DNA of 49,756 nt from an uncultured Flavobacteriales bacterium (GTDB taxonomy: Bacteria > Bacteroidota > Bacteroidia > Flavobacteriales_E > Vicingaceae): the NCBI GenBank assembly GCA_905479325.1, contig CAJQLW010000038.1, forward strand, positions 1 to 49,756. The letters run 5' to 3'. A program made the translations under genes and the position numbers. Below the pieces are notes generated by a model. The model had not been told where the DNA came from. It worked only from the letters and a program-made list of their open reading frames with translations, and made no database searches. This document shows positions 1-9,209 of this stretch, piece after piece (the first letter of the stretch is position 1; every line of letters starts with the position of its first letter).

Positions 1-92
1 TCGTCTTTGTCATCATCGTCATCTGAACAAGCAGTGAAGGATATCGCAATTGCTGCGATGAATAACATCGGTATTTTTCGTAAATAGTTCAT
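1..92 (-). CDS. Lipoprotein, N-terminal part only (runs off the window)
   Basis: Reading leftward from an ATG at 92 gives a basic N-terminus, a hydrophobic stretch, and a lipobox ending in SFTAC with the lipidated Cys at residue 22. This is followed by a run of five Asp and then KD before the window edge. The acidic stretch just after the lipidated Cys is common in Bacteroidota surface lipoproteins. Only about 30 residues are visible, so no family can be named. It is divergent from the gene starting at 388. Confidence 0.6.
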   Translation of the reverse strand, partial: MNYLRKIPMLFIAAIAISFTACSDDDDDKD

Positions 93-387
93 AATTATTA
101 ATTTATTTCGAGTAAAAATATATTTTTTTGTGAATATTTTACATTTTATTCAAATCTAGAGAAAAAAGTTAGGCGACTGTTTTAGTGGTTCATTTTGAGT
201 TGGTTAATTTTTTTGTTTCAGAGGAAAAATAGCTTAGGTTCCATGATAAGTTGCTAATCGTGAGCTTTTGTAGTAGCTTTCTTGCTATATTGTGCGTTGA
301 ATTTTGTAAAAAAGCGACTAATATCAAGTTGAATTTTTTACATGGTTTTAAGGCTACAAATAACACTCAATAAGTAAGGTAGAATTC

Positions 388-1368
388 ATGAAAAACAATA
401 GGAATCAATTACTCGGGATTTTCTTCGCTCTCATAATGATTTCTTGCGCTGACAACCCCCCGTCAGAACAAGTGGCCAAATTAACTTCTACGGTTGGCGT
501 TGAAAACACGTCTATTGTAATACTCGGAACGGCACAAGATGCAGGTTCGCCTCAAATTGGATGTAAAAAAACATGTTGCGTTGGATTATTTGAAAATCCT
601 GATAAAAATAGGAGAGTTACTTCTTTAGGTTTAATTGATGCTGAAAATCAGAAAACATACCTGTTTGATGCTACACCTGATATTGCTGAACAAATGAAAA
701 TGCTGACCAATTATGAGTCGAAAAGCGACAATGAATTGGTAGATGGGATTTTTTTAACACATGCCCACATAGGACATTATACGGGCTTGATGTACCTAGG
801 GAAAGAGGCGATAGACGCAAAAAATACACCACTCTATGTAATGCCGAAGATGAAACAATTTCTCGCTGATAACGGACCATGGGAACAACTTGTTACACGA
901 AAAAATATAGTGCTTACTAGCTTGGTAAATGAAACTCCTGTTCGGTTATCAAAATCATTAGAAGTAAAACCTATTTTGGTGCCACATCGTGATGAGTATT
1001 CAGAAACGGTTGGCTATAAAATTAAAGGGCCAAATAAAAGTGCCTTGTTTATTCCAGATATTGACAAATGGGAGAAATGGGAAAAGGACATTTTGAAAGA
1101 GATTGAAAAGGTTGATTTCGCATTTTTAGATGCTACCTTTTTTAGCGGTAAAGAAATGAATAATAGAGACATTAGTGAGATTCCCCATCCTTTTGTTGTT
1201 GAAAGTTTCGAAAAATTTAAAGTCTTACCCAAAAACGAAAAAGCCAAAATAATATTTATTCATTTTAACCATACAAACCCTTTGATCAATACCGAAAGTG
1301 AAGAATGTAAAGTAGTATTGGAGAAAGGTTTTAAGGTTGCAAAAATTAGAGACGTGTTTGAGTTGTGA
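388..1368 (+). CDS. PqqB-like MBL-fold metallo-hydrolase lipoprotein
   Basis: A 326-residue protein with a lipoprotein signal (lipobox IMISC, Cys20), so it is probably membrane-anchored in the periplasm. The metallo-beta-lactamase fold is indicated by ILGTAQDAGSPQ near residue 45, the motif HAHIGH (His125, His127, His130), a later VPHRDEYSETVGY segment and a C-terminal IHFNHTNP segment. These match the PqqB-like branch of the superfamily. The canonical HxHxDH motif has Gly in place of Asp, as expected for a divergent branch. A GCKKTCC cluster near residue 59 resembles the Cys-rich region of PqqB proteins. No other pqq gene is nearby, so a role in PQQ synthesis is unlikely; the substrate is unknown. 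Confidence 0.75.
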   Translation: MKNNRNQLLGIFFALIMISCADNPPSEQVAKLTSTVGVENTSIVILGTAQDAGSPQIGCKKTCCVGLFENPDKNRRVTSLGLIDAENQKTYLFDATPDIAEQMKMLTNYESKSDNELVDGIFLTHAHIGHYTGLMYLGKEAIDAKNTPLYVMPKMKQFLADNGPWEQLVTRKNIVLTSLVNETPVRLSKSLEVKPILVPHRDEYSETVGYKIKGPNKSALFIPDIDKWEKWEKDILKEIEKVDFAFLDATFFSGKEMNNRDISEIPHPFVVESFEKFKVLPKNEKAKIIFIHFNHTNPLINTESEECKVVLEKGFKVAKIRDVFEL

Positions 1369-1489
1369 CAATTCAACTGCACTTAAATGGTAAAACGATG
1401 GATGCAAAGAAATTTCTTTAGCTGCGAATTACACAAAAACTGATACGGAAATGCCAACCATTAAAGCGAATCATTAGAAGTAAAAAAAC

Positions 1490-2152
1490 ATGGGAATTGG
1501 GAGACGTGAATTCTTAAAATTATCAAGTTTGGCAACGCTTGGCTTCATTATTAATCCTTTCGAGGCTGTTGTTGCAGCTGACAATGTTTACATTAATAAA
1601 AAGTTAGGTGTTCTTTTTCACAAGCCCGATGGTTGGGGATTTGTGCGAATTAAGGACTTTGGAAAGTTGAAGGATCAGCAAATCTTTGGGAATGGAATAG
1701 AAGAAATGAAAGAAGAGATTTTGGAAGAATTAGGAGATCCCATTTGTATTGCCACAAAATATTACAAAGACAGACCTGAACTAAAGGGAGTATTTTCACC
1801 AACCATTTCGCTGTATATAACGCCTAAAAAAGAGCTCGAATCTCTTGGTCATGAAAGCTTTGAAGAACTCATTAAAATGTCTGAGTATGCACCTCAAACC
1901 TATTTAAAGGATTTTCAAATTATAAAACGTTATGAGCCTTATTTAATTTCAGGGGTAACGTTTTATGAATATGACACAGAATACTCTTTCGAACATGAAG
2001 ACATTAGCGAAGCCTTAAAAGTTGAACTAAAAGTCTTGAAAGCGGAGCATAACGGATTTTATTATGATTTTAACTGCCACCAATCATCGGCACAGAATCA
2101 GCTGGCGAAATATGAATTTGAGGAGTTTAAGGACTCTATAAAAATGATTTAA
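1490..2152 (+). CDS. Tat-exported protein of unknown function
   Basis: This 220-residue protein begins with a clear twin-arginine signal: GRREFLKLSS, then a hydrophobic core and an Ala-rich end near residue 29 (VVAADN). It is therefore predicted to be exported folded by the Tat system. The mature part is soluble, mixed alpha/beta and rich in charged residues, with no motif I recognise. It lies 121 bases after the metallo-hydrolase and 85 bases before the next membrane-protein gene, all on the same strand. No function is proposed. Confidence 0.7.
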   Translation: MGIGRREFLKLSSLATLGFIINPFEAVVAADNVYINKKLGVLFHKPDGWGFVRIKDFGKLKDQQIFGNGIEEMKEEILEELGDPICIATKYYKDRPELKGVFSPTISLYITPKKELESLGHESFEELIKMSEYAPQTYLKDFQIIKRYEPYLISGVTFYEYDTEYSFEHEDISEALKVELKVLKAEHNGFYYDFNCHQSSAQNQLAKYEFEEFKDSIKMI

Positions 2153-2237
2153 TAAATTGGAATTAGTATAAAAAAGTAGTTATGCTCATCGTCTCACTAA
2201 TTGTTATGATTCTGTTAATCGTTGGAATTCCAATTGG

Positions 2238-2711
2238 ATGTTCTTTTTGCTTTATCGTTTTATAAAACGAAAAAACTCCAATAGGCGACTTAGAATTATT
2301 GCGTTTGCGCCCGTGCTCATAATTGGCTACCTTTTATATTCTGCTGTTTTTCCTAGCGAAAATTTTTACAGGCAAGACTTTAAAGAAGTAACAGGGCAAG
2401 ATTTGCCAGAATCAGTTGAATTTAGATATAAATCTGCTACTTATCCTGATCATTTCGGGGATTATACCTCAGTTGCAATTATTACGGTTGAAAAAGAATT
2501 GTATAAGAATTTACCTCAAGCACTTGTTAAAAAGGGACACACAGAAAAAGGTGAGAAAGTTCATTCGAAGGAATTTGATAAAGCTCTAAAACACATCGGC
2601 AAGTTAGAAATTGAAAAAGAGTTTACCTTACATCAAAAACAAGGAATCTATTACTATGTTGGGTTTTTAACCGATCATAAATCAATTATTGTGCAAAGAC
2701 TTAGTTGGTAA
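2238..2711 (+). CDS. Small membrane protein, possibly frameshifted at its start
   Basis: The open frame encodes 157 residues: FLLYRFIKRKN at the N-terminus, a transmembrane helix near residues 22-38, then a soluble periplasmic-looking domain. No function is recognised. An ATG at 2182 opens a different frame encoding a strongly hydrophobic segment (MLIVSLIVMILLIVGIPIG) that runs into the start of this ORF and stops at about 2265. Joining the two needs a single base change near 2240. It would give an ordinary two-helix protein beginning at 2182, so this gene may carry a 1-base deletion. Confidence 0.6.
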   Translation: MFFLLYRFIKRKNSNRRLRIIAFAPVLIIGYLLYSAVFPSENFYRQDFKEVTGQDLPESVEFRYKSATYPDHFGDYTSVAIITVEKELYKNLPQALVKKGHTEKGEKVHSKEFDKALKHIGKLEIEKEFTLHQKQGIYYYVGFLTDHKSIIVQRLSW

Positions 2712-2908
2712 AGCGAATAGGGTAGTCAGTTCACACAAATAAGTTCACTGTTTATTATCGAATGCCTAAATCTTTTACGTGTTGATATGTTAAACTTTAT
2801 GAAGTACGATCTTCAAACAGTCCCCTACATCCGTCGAGCTACCACTTTTTAGCTTTATTTTTAAACTTCAAAAAATCAGAAATAACACGTCCAATAAAAT
2901 ATTCTCAG

Positions 2909-5900
2909 ATGAAAATTAAATATCTCTTTCCTTTCTTATTCCTAATTATTACTGCTTTTGGCAGCTATGCCCAGAAAAAGAAAAACACCGACAAAAACTC
3001 CAGTAATTATTGGCTAACATCAAAAGAGTTAAGCGGACTTAAATTCCGAAATATAGGGCCTGCATTAACGTCGGGTAGAATCGCTGATATTGCTGTGAAC
3101 CCAACTAACTCAAGCGAATATTATGTAGCTGTAGCCTCCGGTGGTGTATGGAAAACCACGAATCATGGAGTTACTTATCAACCCATTTTTGATGCTGAAC
3201 GATCATATTCCGTTGGCTGTGTTACCATTGATCCAAATCAATCGTCAACAATATGGGTGGGAACGGGTGAAAACAACAACCAGCGTTCTGTGGGCTATGG
3301 TGTTGGCGTGTACAAGTCTACAGATGGTGGAAAGTCTTGGAAAAACAAGGGACTGAAGAACTCCGAGCACATTTCTAAAATTATTGTAGACCCTAGAAAC
3401 TCAGATGTGGTGTATGTTGCAGCCTACGGACCACTATGGTCGAGTGGAGGAGACCGAGGAGTGTATAAAACCACTGATGGTGGAGAGAATTGGGAGCGAA
3501 TTCATTTTGTTTCAGAGCATACAGGAGCTAGCGATTTGGTGATGGATCCAACTAATCCAGATATTTTGTACCAAGCTGCTCACCAAAGAAGAAGGCATGT
3601 GTTTACCTATATTGGTGGAGGAGCAGAGAGTGCCATTTACAAAACGACTGATGGCGGTAAAACTTGGGTAGAATCAAAGAGCGGATTGCCTTCTGGTAAA
3701 ATGGGACGAATTGGTTTAGCAGTTTCTCCAGCCGATGCCAATGTAGTGTATGCCATTGTTGAGGCGGAAGGAGATGAATACGGATTTTTTCGTTCAACGA
3801 ATAAAGGAGCAACATGGGAGAAGCGCAGCAAATACAGCACTTCAGGAAACTATTACCAAGAAATTATTTGCGACCCTAACGATGTAGACAAAGTGTTTAG
3901 CATGGATACTTGGTTGCACCATACCGAAGATGGTGGAAAGACTTTTGTTGCAACTGGTGAAGCAAATAAGCATGTTGATAACCATTGTATTTGGGTGAAT
4001 CCTGATGATACAGATCATTGGATTGTGGGTTGTGATGGTGGAATTTATGAAACTTACGACCATGCAAAAACTTGGGAGTACAAAGCCAATCTTCCGGTTA
4101 CACAATTCTACAAAGTATCTATTGATTACGATGAGCCGTTTTACAATGTTTTTGGTGGAACACAGGACAATAATTCTCAAGCAGGACCTTCTCGGTCAAT
4201 CAACAACGCAGGAATTCTAAATTCTGACTGGTACATAACTGTAGGCGGAGATGGCTACGAAACACAGGTTGACCCAACCAATCCAAACATTATTTATGCC
4301 CAATGGCAATATGGGGGACTGATTCGTTTCGACAAGCAATCTGGAGAAAGAATTGGAATTAAACCGCAACCAGGGAAAGGTGAAGCAGCCTTCCGTTGGA
4401 ATTGGGATGCGCCGCTTTTAATTTCTCCGCACGATCCAAAAACGCTTTTCTTTTGTGCCAATAAAGTGTTCAAAACCGAAGACCGAGGAAATACTTGGAA
4501 AGCCATCTCTCCAGATTTAACGAGACAGTTGGATAGAAATAAGTTAAAAGTAATGGGAGAGATACAATCACCAGATGTGGTGATGAAGAACAAATCCACC
4601 ACCATTTATGGAAACATTGTTGCGTTTGATCAATCGCCAATAGATGAGAATTTACTGTATGCAGGAACAGATGACGGCTTGATTCAAGTATCTGAAGATG
4701 GGGGTGAAACGTGGAAGAAAAAGGAAGCATTTCCAGGAGTTCCTGAACGAACTTATGTGAATATGCTATGGGCATCGCGGCACGATAAGAATGTAGTTTA
4801 TGCAACATTCAACAACCACAAAAGAGGTGATTTTAAGCCTTACTTGATGAAGAGTTCTGATAGAGGGAATACGTGGACCAAACTCCAAAACGATTTACCC
4901 GAAAGAGGAACGGTATATTCCATTGCAGAAGACCATGTAGATGCTAAGCTACTGTTTGCAGGAACTGAATTCGGTTGTTTTGTGAGTGTGAATGCAGGAG
5001 CAAACTGGGTGCAATTAAAGGCAGGCCTTCCAACCATTGCGGTGCGCGACATGGCCATTCAAAAACGAGAAAACGACTTGGTGTTGGGAACTTTTGGCAG
5101 AGGGTTTTACATTTTAGACGATTACAGTGCTTTGAGAAATTTGACGAAAGATGCGCTAGAAAAAGTAGCAGCGATTTTTCCAATCAAAAAAGCCTTGGCT
5201 TACATTGAAGCGAATCCTCTTGGATTAAGAGGAGTTGGTAGCCAAGGAGCCTCTATGTATGCGGCGCCGAATCCGGAATTTGGGGCCACTTTTACTTACT
5301 TTGTGAAAGAGAAGCCAACCTCTCCGAAAGAGCAGCGACAAGAGAAAGAGAAGCAGGCGAAGAAAGAGGGAGTAGCTATTAATTACCCCAGCTACGAAGA
5401 CTTTGTGGCTGAAGATACCTACGAGGCCGCTTATTTGTTATTCGTGGTAAAAGATGCGAATGGAAATGAAGTGCGCAAAATTAAACATGCAATTTCTGAA
5501 GGTGTGCAACGCGTAACATGGAATTTACGGTATCCTGCTGCAACACCCATTAAAATTGGCAAAGTGGAAGTAGGCCGCTATAGCAGCCCCAATGAAGGCC
5601 CTTTGGTAATTCCGGGAGACTATACGGTGGAACTTTGGCAAGCTGACAATGGGGTTTTGAAAAAGTTGGTAGAACCGGTTGCCTTTGAGGTGGTTCCGTT
5701 AGAAAATTCATCCTTAGATCGGCAAACAGAAGCAAACATTGCCTTTAAAAAGGACGTGCAGGAGCTTCGCAGAAGGATGAGAGGAAGTAATGAAGAGCAT
5801 GAAGAATTAGATCGGCGATTAGAATACATTAAAGCAGCCATTCAAATTTATCCGGGCGCAGCCATCGAATGGATGGAGGAAGTAAAATCACTAGAAAAAG

Positions 5901-6193
5901 AATCACACGACATTGCCGTTCAATTGCGAGGTGATGATCACAAATCTAAACGAGATGTGGAAACCCTTCCCGGAACAAGTGACCGTGTAGAAAACATTGT
6001 TGGAGATACGTGGTATTCTACCTCAGACCCAACCACCACCAATAAGGAACAGTTTGAATTAGCGAAAGAAGAGTATGCGGTAATTCGAGCGAAATTGGAT
6101 AAAATAAGAACGCAGATGCAAGCGCTAGAATTAAAACTGGACAGCAAGAACATACCGTATACACCACACCGACCCAATTGGAAAGTGGAGTAG
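2909..6193 (+). CDS. Exported VPS10/sortilin-type BNR-repeat protein
   Basis: A 1094-residue protein with a Sec signal peptide ending at about SYAQ (residue 21). The bulk is a beta-propeller built of many BNR/Asp-box repeats, seen as STDGGKSW, TTDGGENW, TTDGGKTW, SEDGGETW and SSDRGNTW. This is the architecture annotated in Bacteroidota as 'glycosyl hydrolase' or VPS10 domain (sortilin N-terminal) protein of about 1000-1100 residues. The last 300 residues form a separate domain with a charged, coiled-coil-like segment. It lacks an obvious type IX sorting domain. Despite the usual label, no hydrolase catalytic residues are evident; binding of peptides or glycans is as likely. It is monocistronic and convergent with the next gene. 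Confidence 0.8.
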   Translation: MKIKYLFPFLFLIITAFGSYAQKKKNTDKNSSNYWLTSKELSGLKFRNIGPALTSGRIADIAVNPTNSSEYYVAVASGGVWKTTNHGVTYQPIFDAERSYSVGCVTIDPNQSSTIWVGTGENNNQRSVGYGVGVYKSTDGGKSWKNKGLKNSEHISKIIVDPRNSDVVYVAAYGPLWSSGGDRGVYKTTDGGENWERIHFVSEHTGASDLVMDPTNPDILYQAAHQRRRHVFTYIGGGAESAIYKTTDGGKTWVESKSGLPSGKMGRIGLAVSPADANVVYAIVEAEGDEYGFFRSTNKGATWEKRSKYSTSGNYYQEIICDPNDVDKVFSMDTWLHHTEDGGKTFVATGEANKHVDNHCIWVNPDDTDHWIVGCDGGIYETYDHAKTWEYKANLPVTQFYKVSIDYDEPFYNVFGGTQDNNSQAGPSRSINNAGILNSDWYITVGGDGYETQVDPTNPNIIYAQWQYGGLIRFDKQSGERIGIKPQPGKGEAAFRWNWDAPLLISPHDPKTLFFCANKVFKTEDRGNTWKAISPDLTRQLDRNKLKVMGEIQSPDVVMKNKSTTIYGNIVAFDQSPIDENLLYAGTDDGLIQVSEDGGETWKKKEAFPGVPERTYVNMLWASRHDKNVVYATFNNHKRGDFKPYLMKSSDRGNTWTKLQNDLPERGTVYSIAEDHVDAKLLFAGTEFGCFVSVNAGANWVQLKAGLPTIAVRDMAIQKRENDLVLGTFGRGFYILDDYSALRNLTKDALEKVAAIFPIKKALAYIEANPLGLRGVGSQGASMYAAPNPEFGATFTYFVKEKPTSPKEQRQEKEKQAKKEGVAINYPSYEDFVAEDTYEAAYLLFVVKDANGNEVRKIKHAISEGVQRVTWNLRYPAATPIKIGKVEVGRYSSPNEGPLVIPGDYTVELWQADNGVLKKLVEPVAFEVVPLENSSLDRQTEANIAFKKDVQELRRRMRGSNEEHEELDRRLEYIKAAIQIYPGAAIEWMEEVKSLEKESHDIAVQLRGDDHKSKRDVETLPGTSDRVENIVGDTWYSTSDPTTTNKEQFELAKEEYAVIRAKLDKIRTQMQALELKLDSKNIPYTPHRPNWKVE

Positions 6194-6213
6194 TGCTTTC
6201 CTGGTTCTTTTCA

Positions 6214-6228
6214 CGGATTACAAGTCTG
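6214..6228. repeat. Short palindrome-like repeat, CGGATTACAAGTCTG
   Basis: This 15-base element lies in the 60-base gap between two convergent genes. It matches an element at 46744-46758 (CGGACTACAAGTCCG) at 13 of 15 positions. The second copy is a better inverted repeat. It is probably a small interspersed genomic repeat. Confidence 0.4.
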
Positions 6229-6253
6229 CCTTTACTTTGTAAAAAAGTTTCCA

Positions 6254-6706
6254 TTAGCGCCATTTTTTAATCTTCCGCAGTATTTCCGTTTTTTCCTCTT
6301 GATTATGCACTATAATCGTTACTTCAAACACTTTTCCGAATAAAGAGGCATCTCTTTTACTGGCCTCAAATTTAATTTCCGTGTATTCAGAACGTTGTAT
6401 TGTAATTTTTTTATTTTGCTTTCTGTAGAACGAAAAGGGAAAGTCTGTCATGAATAAGAACAGCTTGAACTTGTTGGGAATGAGGTGTATTTCTTGCTCA
6501 TTGATAAAGACATTACAGTTCATTGGAATAGCTAAGGTTTGCCCTGCTTTAAGCTGTGCCGAAGCTGAAACTGCTTTGCTTTCGTAAACCGCAAAACTTG
6601 ACAAGTCTAATTTGCTTACACGATCTTTACTCAACCTCCATCGGGTAGAGGAAACCATTAAAGCAAGGCCTAGCGCGATAATTGCAAAAAATAGTAGGTA
6701 GGTCAT
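6254..6706 (-). CDS. Small single-helix membrane protein, unknown function
   Basis: A 150-residue protein. The N-terminal helix (LLFFAIIALGLALMV) looks like an uncleaved membrane anchor. The rest is a basic soluble domain rich in beta-type segments, and the C-terminus is strongly basic (ILRKIKKWR). No family is recognised. It is convergent with the VPS10-type gene and divergent from the DUF5916 gene. Codon use looks ordinary for the region, so it is probably real. Confidence 0.6.
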   Translation of the reverse strand: MTYLLFFAIIALGLALMVSSTRWRLSKDRVSKLDLSSFAVYESKAVSASAQLKAGQTLAIPMNCNVFINEQEIHLIPNKFKLFLFMTDFPFSFYRKQNKKITIQRSEYTEIKFEASKRDASLFGKVFEVTIIVHNQEEKTEILRKIKKWR

Positions 6707-6953
6707 ATGGTGTTATTTAGTAACCAATTGAAGGCTTTATGGTTTTGCTTTGGTAAAAGTAAGCTTACTAAGAGGAAGAGTGGAATTAGTTTTCTCGTGA
6801 TGGTAAATATTTGCGAACTCTTAAGACAAACGGTTGTTACATTTTGAAATCGAACAAAATTAGTTTACTTCAAACCACCAAAACGATTGACACATTTCAT
6901 TTGAAGTTGAATTCGGATGCTCCCGTGAAATAGCTTTTGGTAATTTCGTACGC

Positions 6954-9143
6954 TTGAAAATTCTATTTAAAATAAGCTGTATACTTGCCTTAAGCTGCGT
7001 TTGCTTCCATTCGAATGCTCAAGTGCTCGATTTAAATTGGAGCGCATTGCCATCAGAAAGCATAACGGCTTTGCCGCTTGAAAATAAATTCGTTTTCGAC
7101 GGTAAGCTGGACGAACCTGAATGGAAGACAGCTCAGAAGATTTCAAATTTCACTCAACGAGAGCTCGATTTAGGAGAGCCCATCACTGAAAAAACAGAAG
7201 TTGCCATTTTAATTGACGATGAGTACATGTACATCGGCGTTTGGTGCTACGATAGAGAACCAGAGAAAATCATCGCCAAAGAGATGCGACGTGATTTTAG
7301 CTTCAATTTGGAAGACAACTTTATAGTTATACTAGATACCTATTTAGATAAGCGAAATGGTTTTCAGTTTGTTATAAATCCAAACGGTGCACGGGCAGAC
7401 TTGCAAACGTTCAACAATGGAGGTTCTTCCAATCAGTTTTGGAACGGAGTATGGGATGTGAGAACGCAAATCACCAGCGAGGGTTGGTTTGCGGAAATCA
7501 AGATTCCGTTTTACACCTTAAAGTACCGCCCCGGGCAAGAAGAGCAGGTGTGGGGCATCAACTTTGAACGAAACATTCGAAGAAATAGACAACAAGCGCG
7601 ATGGAAAGGATGGCAGCGTAATTACGACATTTCAGATGTTGGTCAGGCAGGTTTGTTAAAAGCATTAAAAGAGCTAAGAGACAAGCGATTTGTTGAAGTA
7701 AAGCCATATGCTTTAGGCGGAGGAGAGAACACCGGAGGAAGTACTGAAGGTGTTGGCAATGTAGGAGGCGACATTAACGCACTACTAGGCCCTACTTATC
7801 GCTTAAACCTGACCTTTAATACTGATTTTGCTCAGGTAGAGGCAGACCGACAGCAAATCAACCTGAGTCGTTTTCCGCTCTTTTTTCCTGAATTGCGTGA
7901 GTTCTTTCTTGAAGGAGATGACTTCTTTGATTTTGGTTTTGGTGGAAATCGGATTATTCCGTTTTACTCTCGCCGAATTGGCTTGAGTGAGAGTCGGGAA
8001 ACGGTGCCCATTATAGCAGGAGCTAGAATATTGGGTAAGGAAGAAAAGACAACGCTGGGTGCAATGAGTATACAGACAGCTGAAGCAGGAGGAGACCCCT
8101 CTACAAATTTTTCTACATTCAGTGTAAGGCAAGATGTAGGAGGGCAGAGTGCTATTGGAGCCATGACCACCAATAAAATTTCCAATGGACGTTGGCACAG
8201 TACCACAGGAGCAAATGGTAGATTCAGTACAGCGAATTTTATTGGCAAAAGTAACTTAGATGTGGGCGGTGCTTTTATCCAAAGCTATAATACAGATGAA
8301 GGTTATGAGTCTGATGCTATGGCGTACCGAGCTTTTGTGAGTTTGCCCAATGATTTTTTACAGGTTTTTGCTTCCACTCAGCGCAGTCAAACAGCCTTCA
8401 ATCCAGAAGTAGGTTTAATGCGGAGGCGCAATTTCCGAGAAAGCTTTGGTCAGGTATTTTTTCAACCTAGGCCGAAGGACAACTTTAAATGGGTAAGACA
8501 ATTTTATTTTTCACCCGGAGCCATTACCTATGTGCAATTTGACGATACTCAAGAGCTTCAATCGTTTTCATATAAAGTCAGGCTTCTGGGCTTTGAGACA
8601 AGATCAGGAGAGGGATTCTTTTTTGATGTAGAACGAGTAGCTGAAGGCCTAATAGAGGATTTTGAAATTTTTCCGGATGTGGTGATTGCCAAAGGAGAAT
8701 ATTGGTGGAATCGATATAATTTTTTCTTTGAAACTTTTGAGGCCAGAGCTTTTTCCCTTAGTACCAGAGGTAGTTTTGGGGAATTTTTTGGAGGTCATAG
8801 CTTTTCAGCAGAAGGAACCTTACTATGGCGAGCTACTAAGAATTTTAACATCAATGCTAATTATGAAAAGAATATCATTGACTTGTCCCAAGGAAGCTTT
8901 GATACTGACTTATTCGGTTCCCGCATAGAATATGCCATCCATCCACAAGCCTTTGGTTCGTTGTTAGGCCAATGGAATTCGGCTCAACAAGAAATGAATG
9001 TAAATTTTAGGTTGCAATTAATTCCGAAAATAGGCACCGATTTCTTCCTTATTTATAATCAAATTGTAGATACAGAATCTGGAGAGTTTGACTCTCAACG
9101 TAGCACGCTCATAGCGAAATTAGTGTGGCGCTTTGTGATTTAG
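6954..9143 (+). CDS. DUF5916 outer-membrane protein with N-terminal CBM9-like domain
   Basis: The 729-residue reading frame starts with TTG; KILFKISC follows directly and gives a good signal peptide ending near HSNAQ (residue 23), so TTG is accepted. Residues of about 45-240 form a carbohydrate-binding family 9-like domain, seen in DGKLDEPEW, the hallmark of these proteins, followed by VAILIDDEYMYIGVWCYD. The remainder is a long region of alternating aromatic beta-strands ending in LVWRFVI, typical of an outer-membrane barrel (DUF5916). Family members are common in Bacteroidota; the substrate is unknown, and some sit beside peptidases or glycan genes. It is monocistronic, with a hairpin after it. 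Confidence 0.8.
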   Translation: MKILFKISCILALSCVCFHSNAQVLDLNWSALPSESITALPLENKFVFDGKLDEPEWKTAQKISNFTQRELDLGEPITEKTEVAILIDDEYMYIGVWCYDREPEKIIAKEMRRDFSFNLEDNFIVILDTYLDKRNGFQFVINPNGARADLQTFNNGGSSNQFWNGVWDVRTQITSEGWFAEIKIPFYTLKYRPGQEEQVWGINFERNIRRNRQQARWKGWQRNYDISDVGQAGLLKALKELRDKRFVEVKPYALGGGENTGGSTEGVGNVGGDINALLGPTYRLNLTFNTDFAQVEADRQQINLSRFPLFFPELREFFLEGDDFFDFGFGGNRIIPFYSRRIGLSESRETVPIIAGARILGKEEKTTLGAMSIQTAEAGGDPSTNFSTFSVRQDVGGQSAIGAMTTNKISNGRWHSTTGANGRFSTANFIGKSNLDVGGAFIQSYNTDEGYESDAMAYRAFVSLPNDFLQVFASTQRSQTAFNPEVGLMRRRNFRESFGQVFFQPRPKDNFKWVRQFYFSPGAITYVQFDDTQELQSFSYKVRLLGFETRSGEGFFFDVERVAEGLIEDFEIFPDVVIAKGEYWWNRYNFFFETFEARAFSLSTRGSFGEFFGGHSFSAEGTLLWRATKNFNINANYEKNIIDLSQGSFDTDLFGSRIEYAIHPQAFGSLLGQWNSAQQEMNVNFRLQLIPKIGTDFFLIYNQIVDTESGEFDSQRSTLIAKLVWRFVI

Positions 9144-9165
9144 TAGATCAGTAAGCATAAAAAAT

Positions 9166-9192
9166 AAAAACCCCGCCGAAGGCAGGGTTTTT
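9166..9192. terminator. Bidirectional intrinsic terminator
   Basis: An inverted repeat, AAAAACCCCGCC-GAA-GGCAGGGTTTTT, lies between the convergent DUF5916 and clpB genes. The stem pairs fully on the minus strand (one G-U pair) and has one C-A mismatch on the plus strand, so it should work best for clpB. T-rich tails flank both sides. Confidence 0.8.
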
Positions 9193-9209
9193 ACACAACT
9201 ATCAATTAA

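Noticed and set aside
388-1368. Assignment as a PQQ biosynthesis gene (pqqB)
   Set aside because: The protein is a lipoprotein and no pqqA, C, D or E gene is nearby; only a family resemblance is claimed.
2909-6193. Calling the VPS10/BNR protein a glycoside hydrolase
   Set aside because: Asp-box repeats are structural, and no catalytic residues of a GH family were visible.
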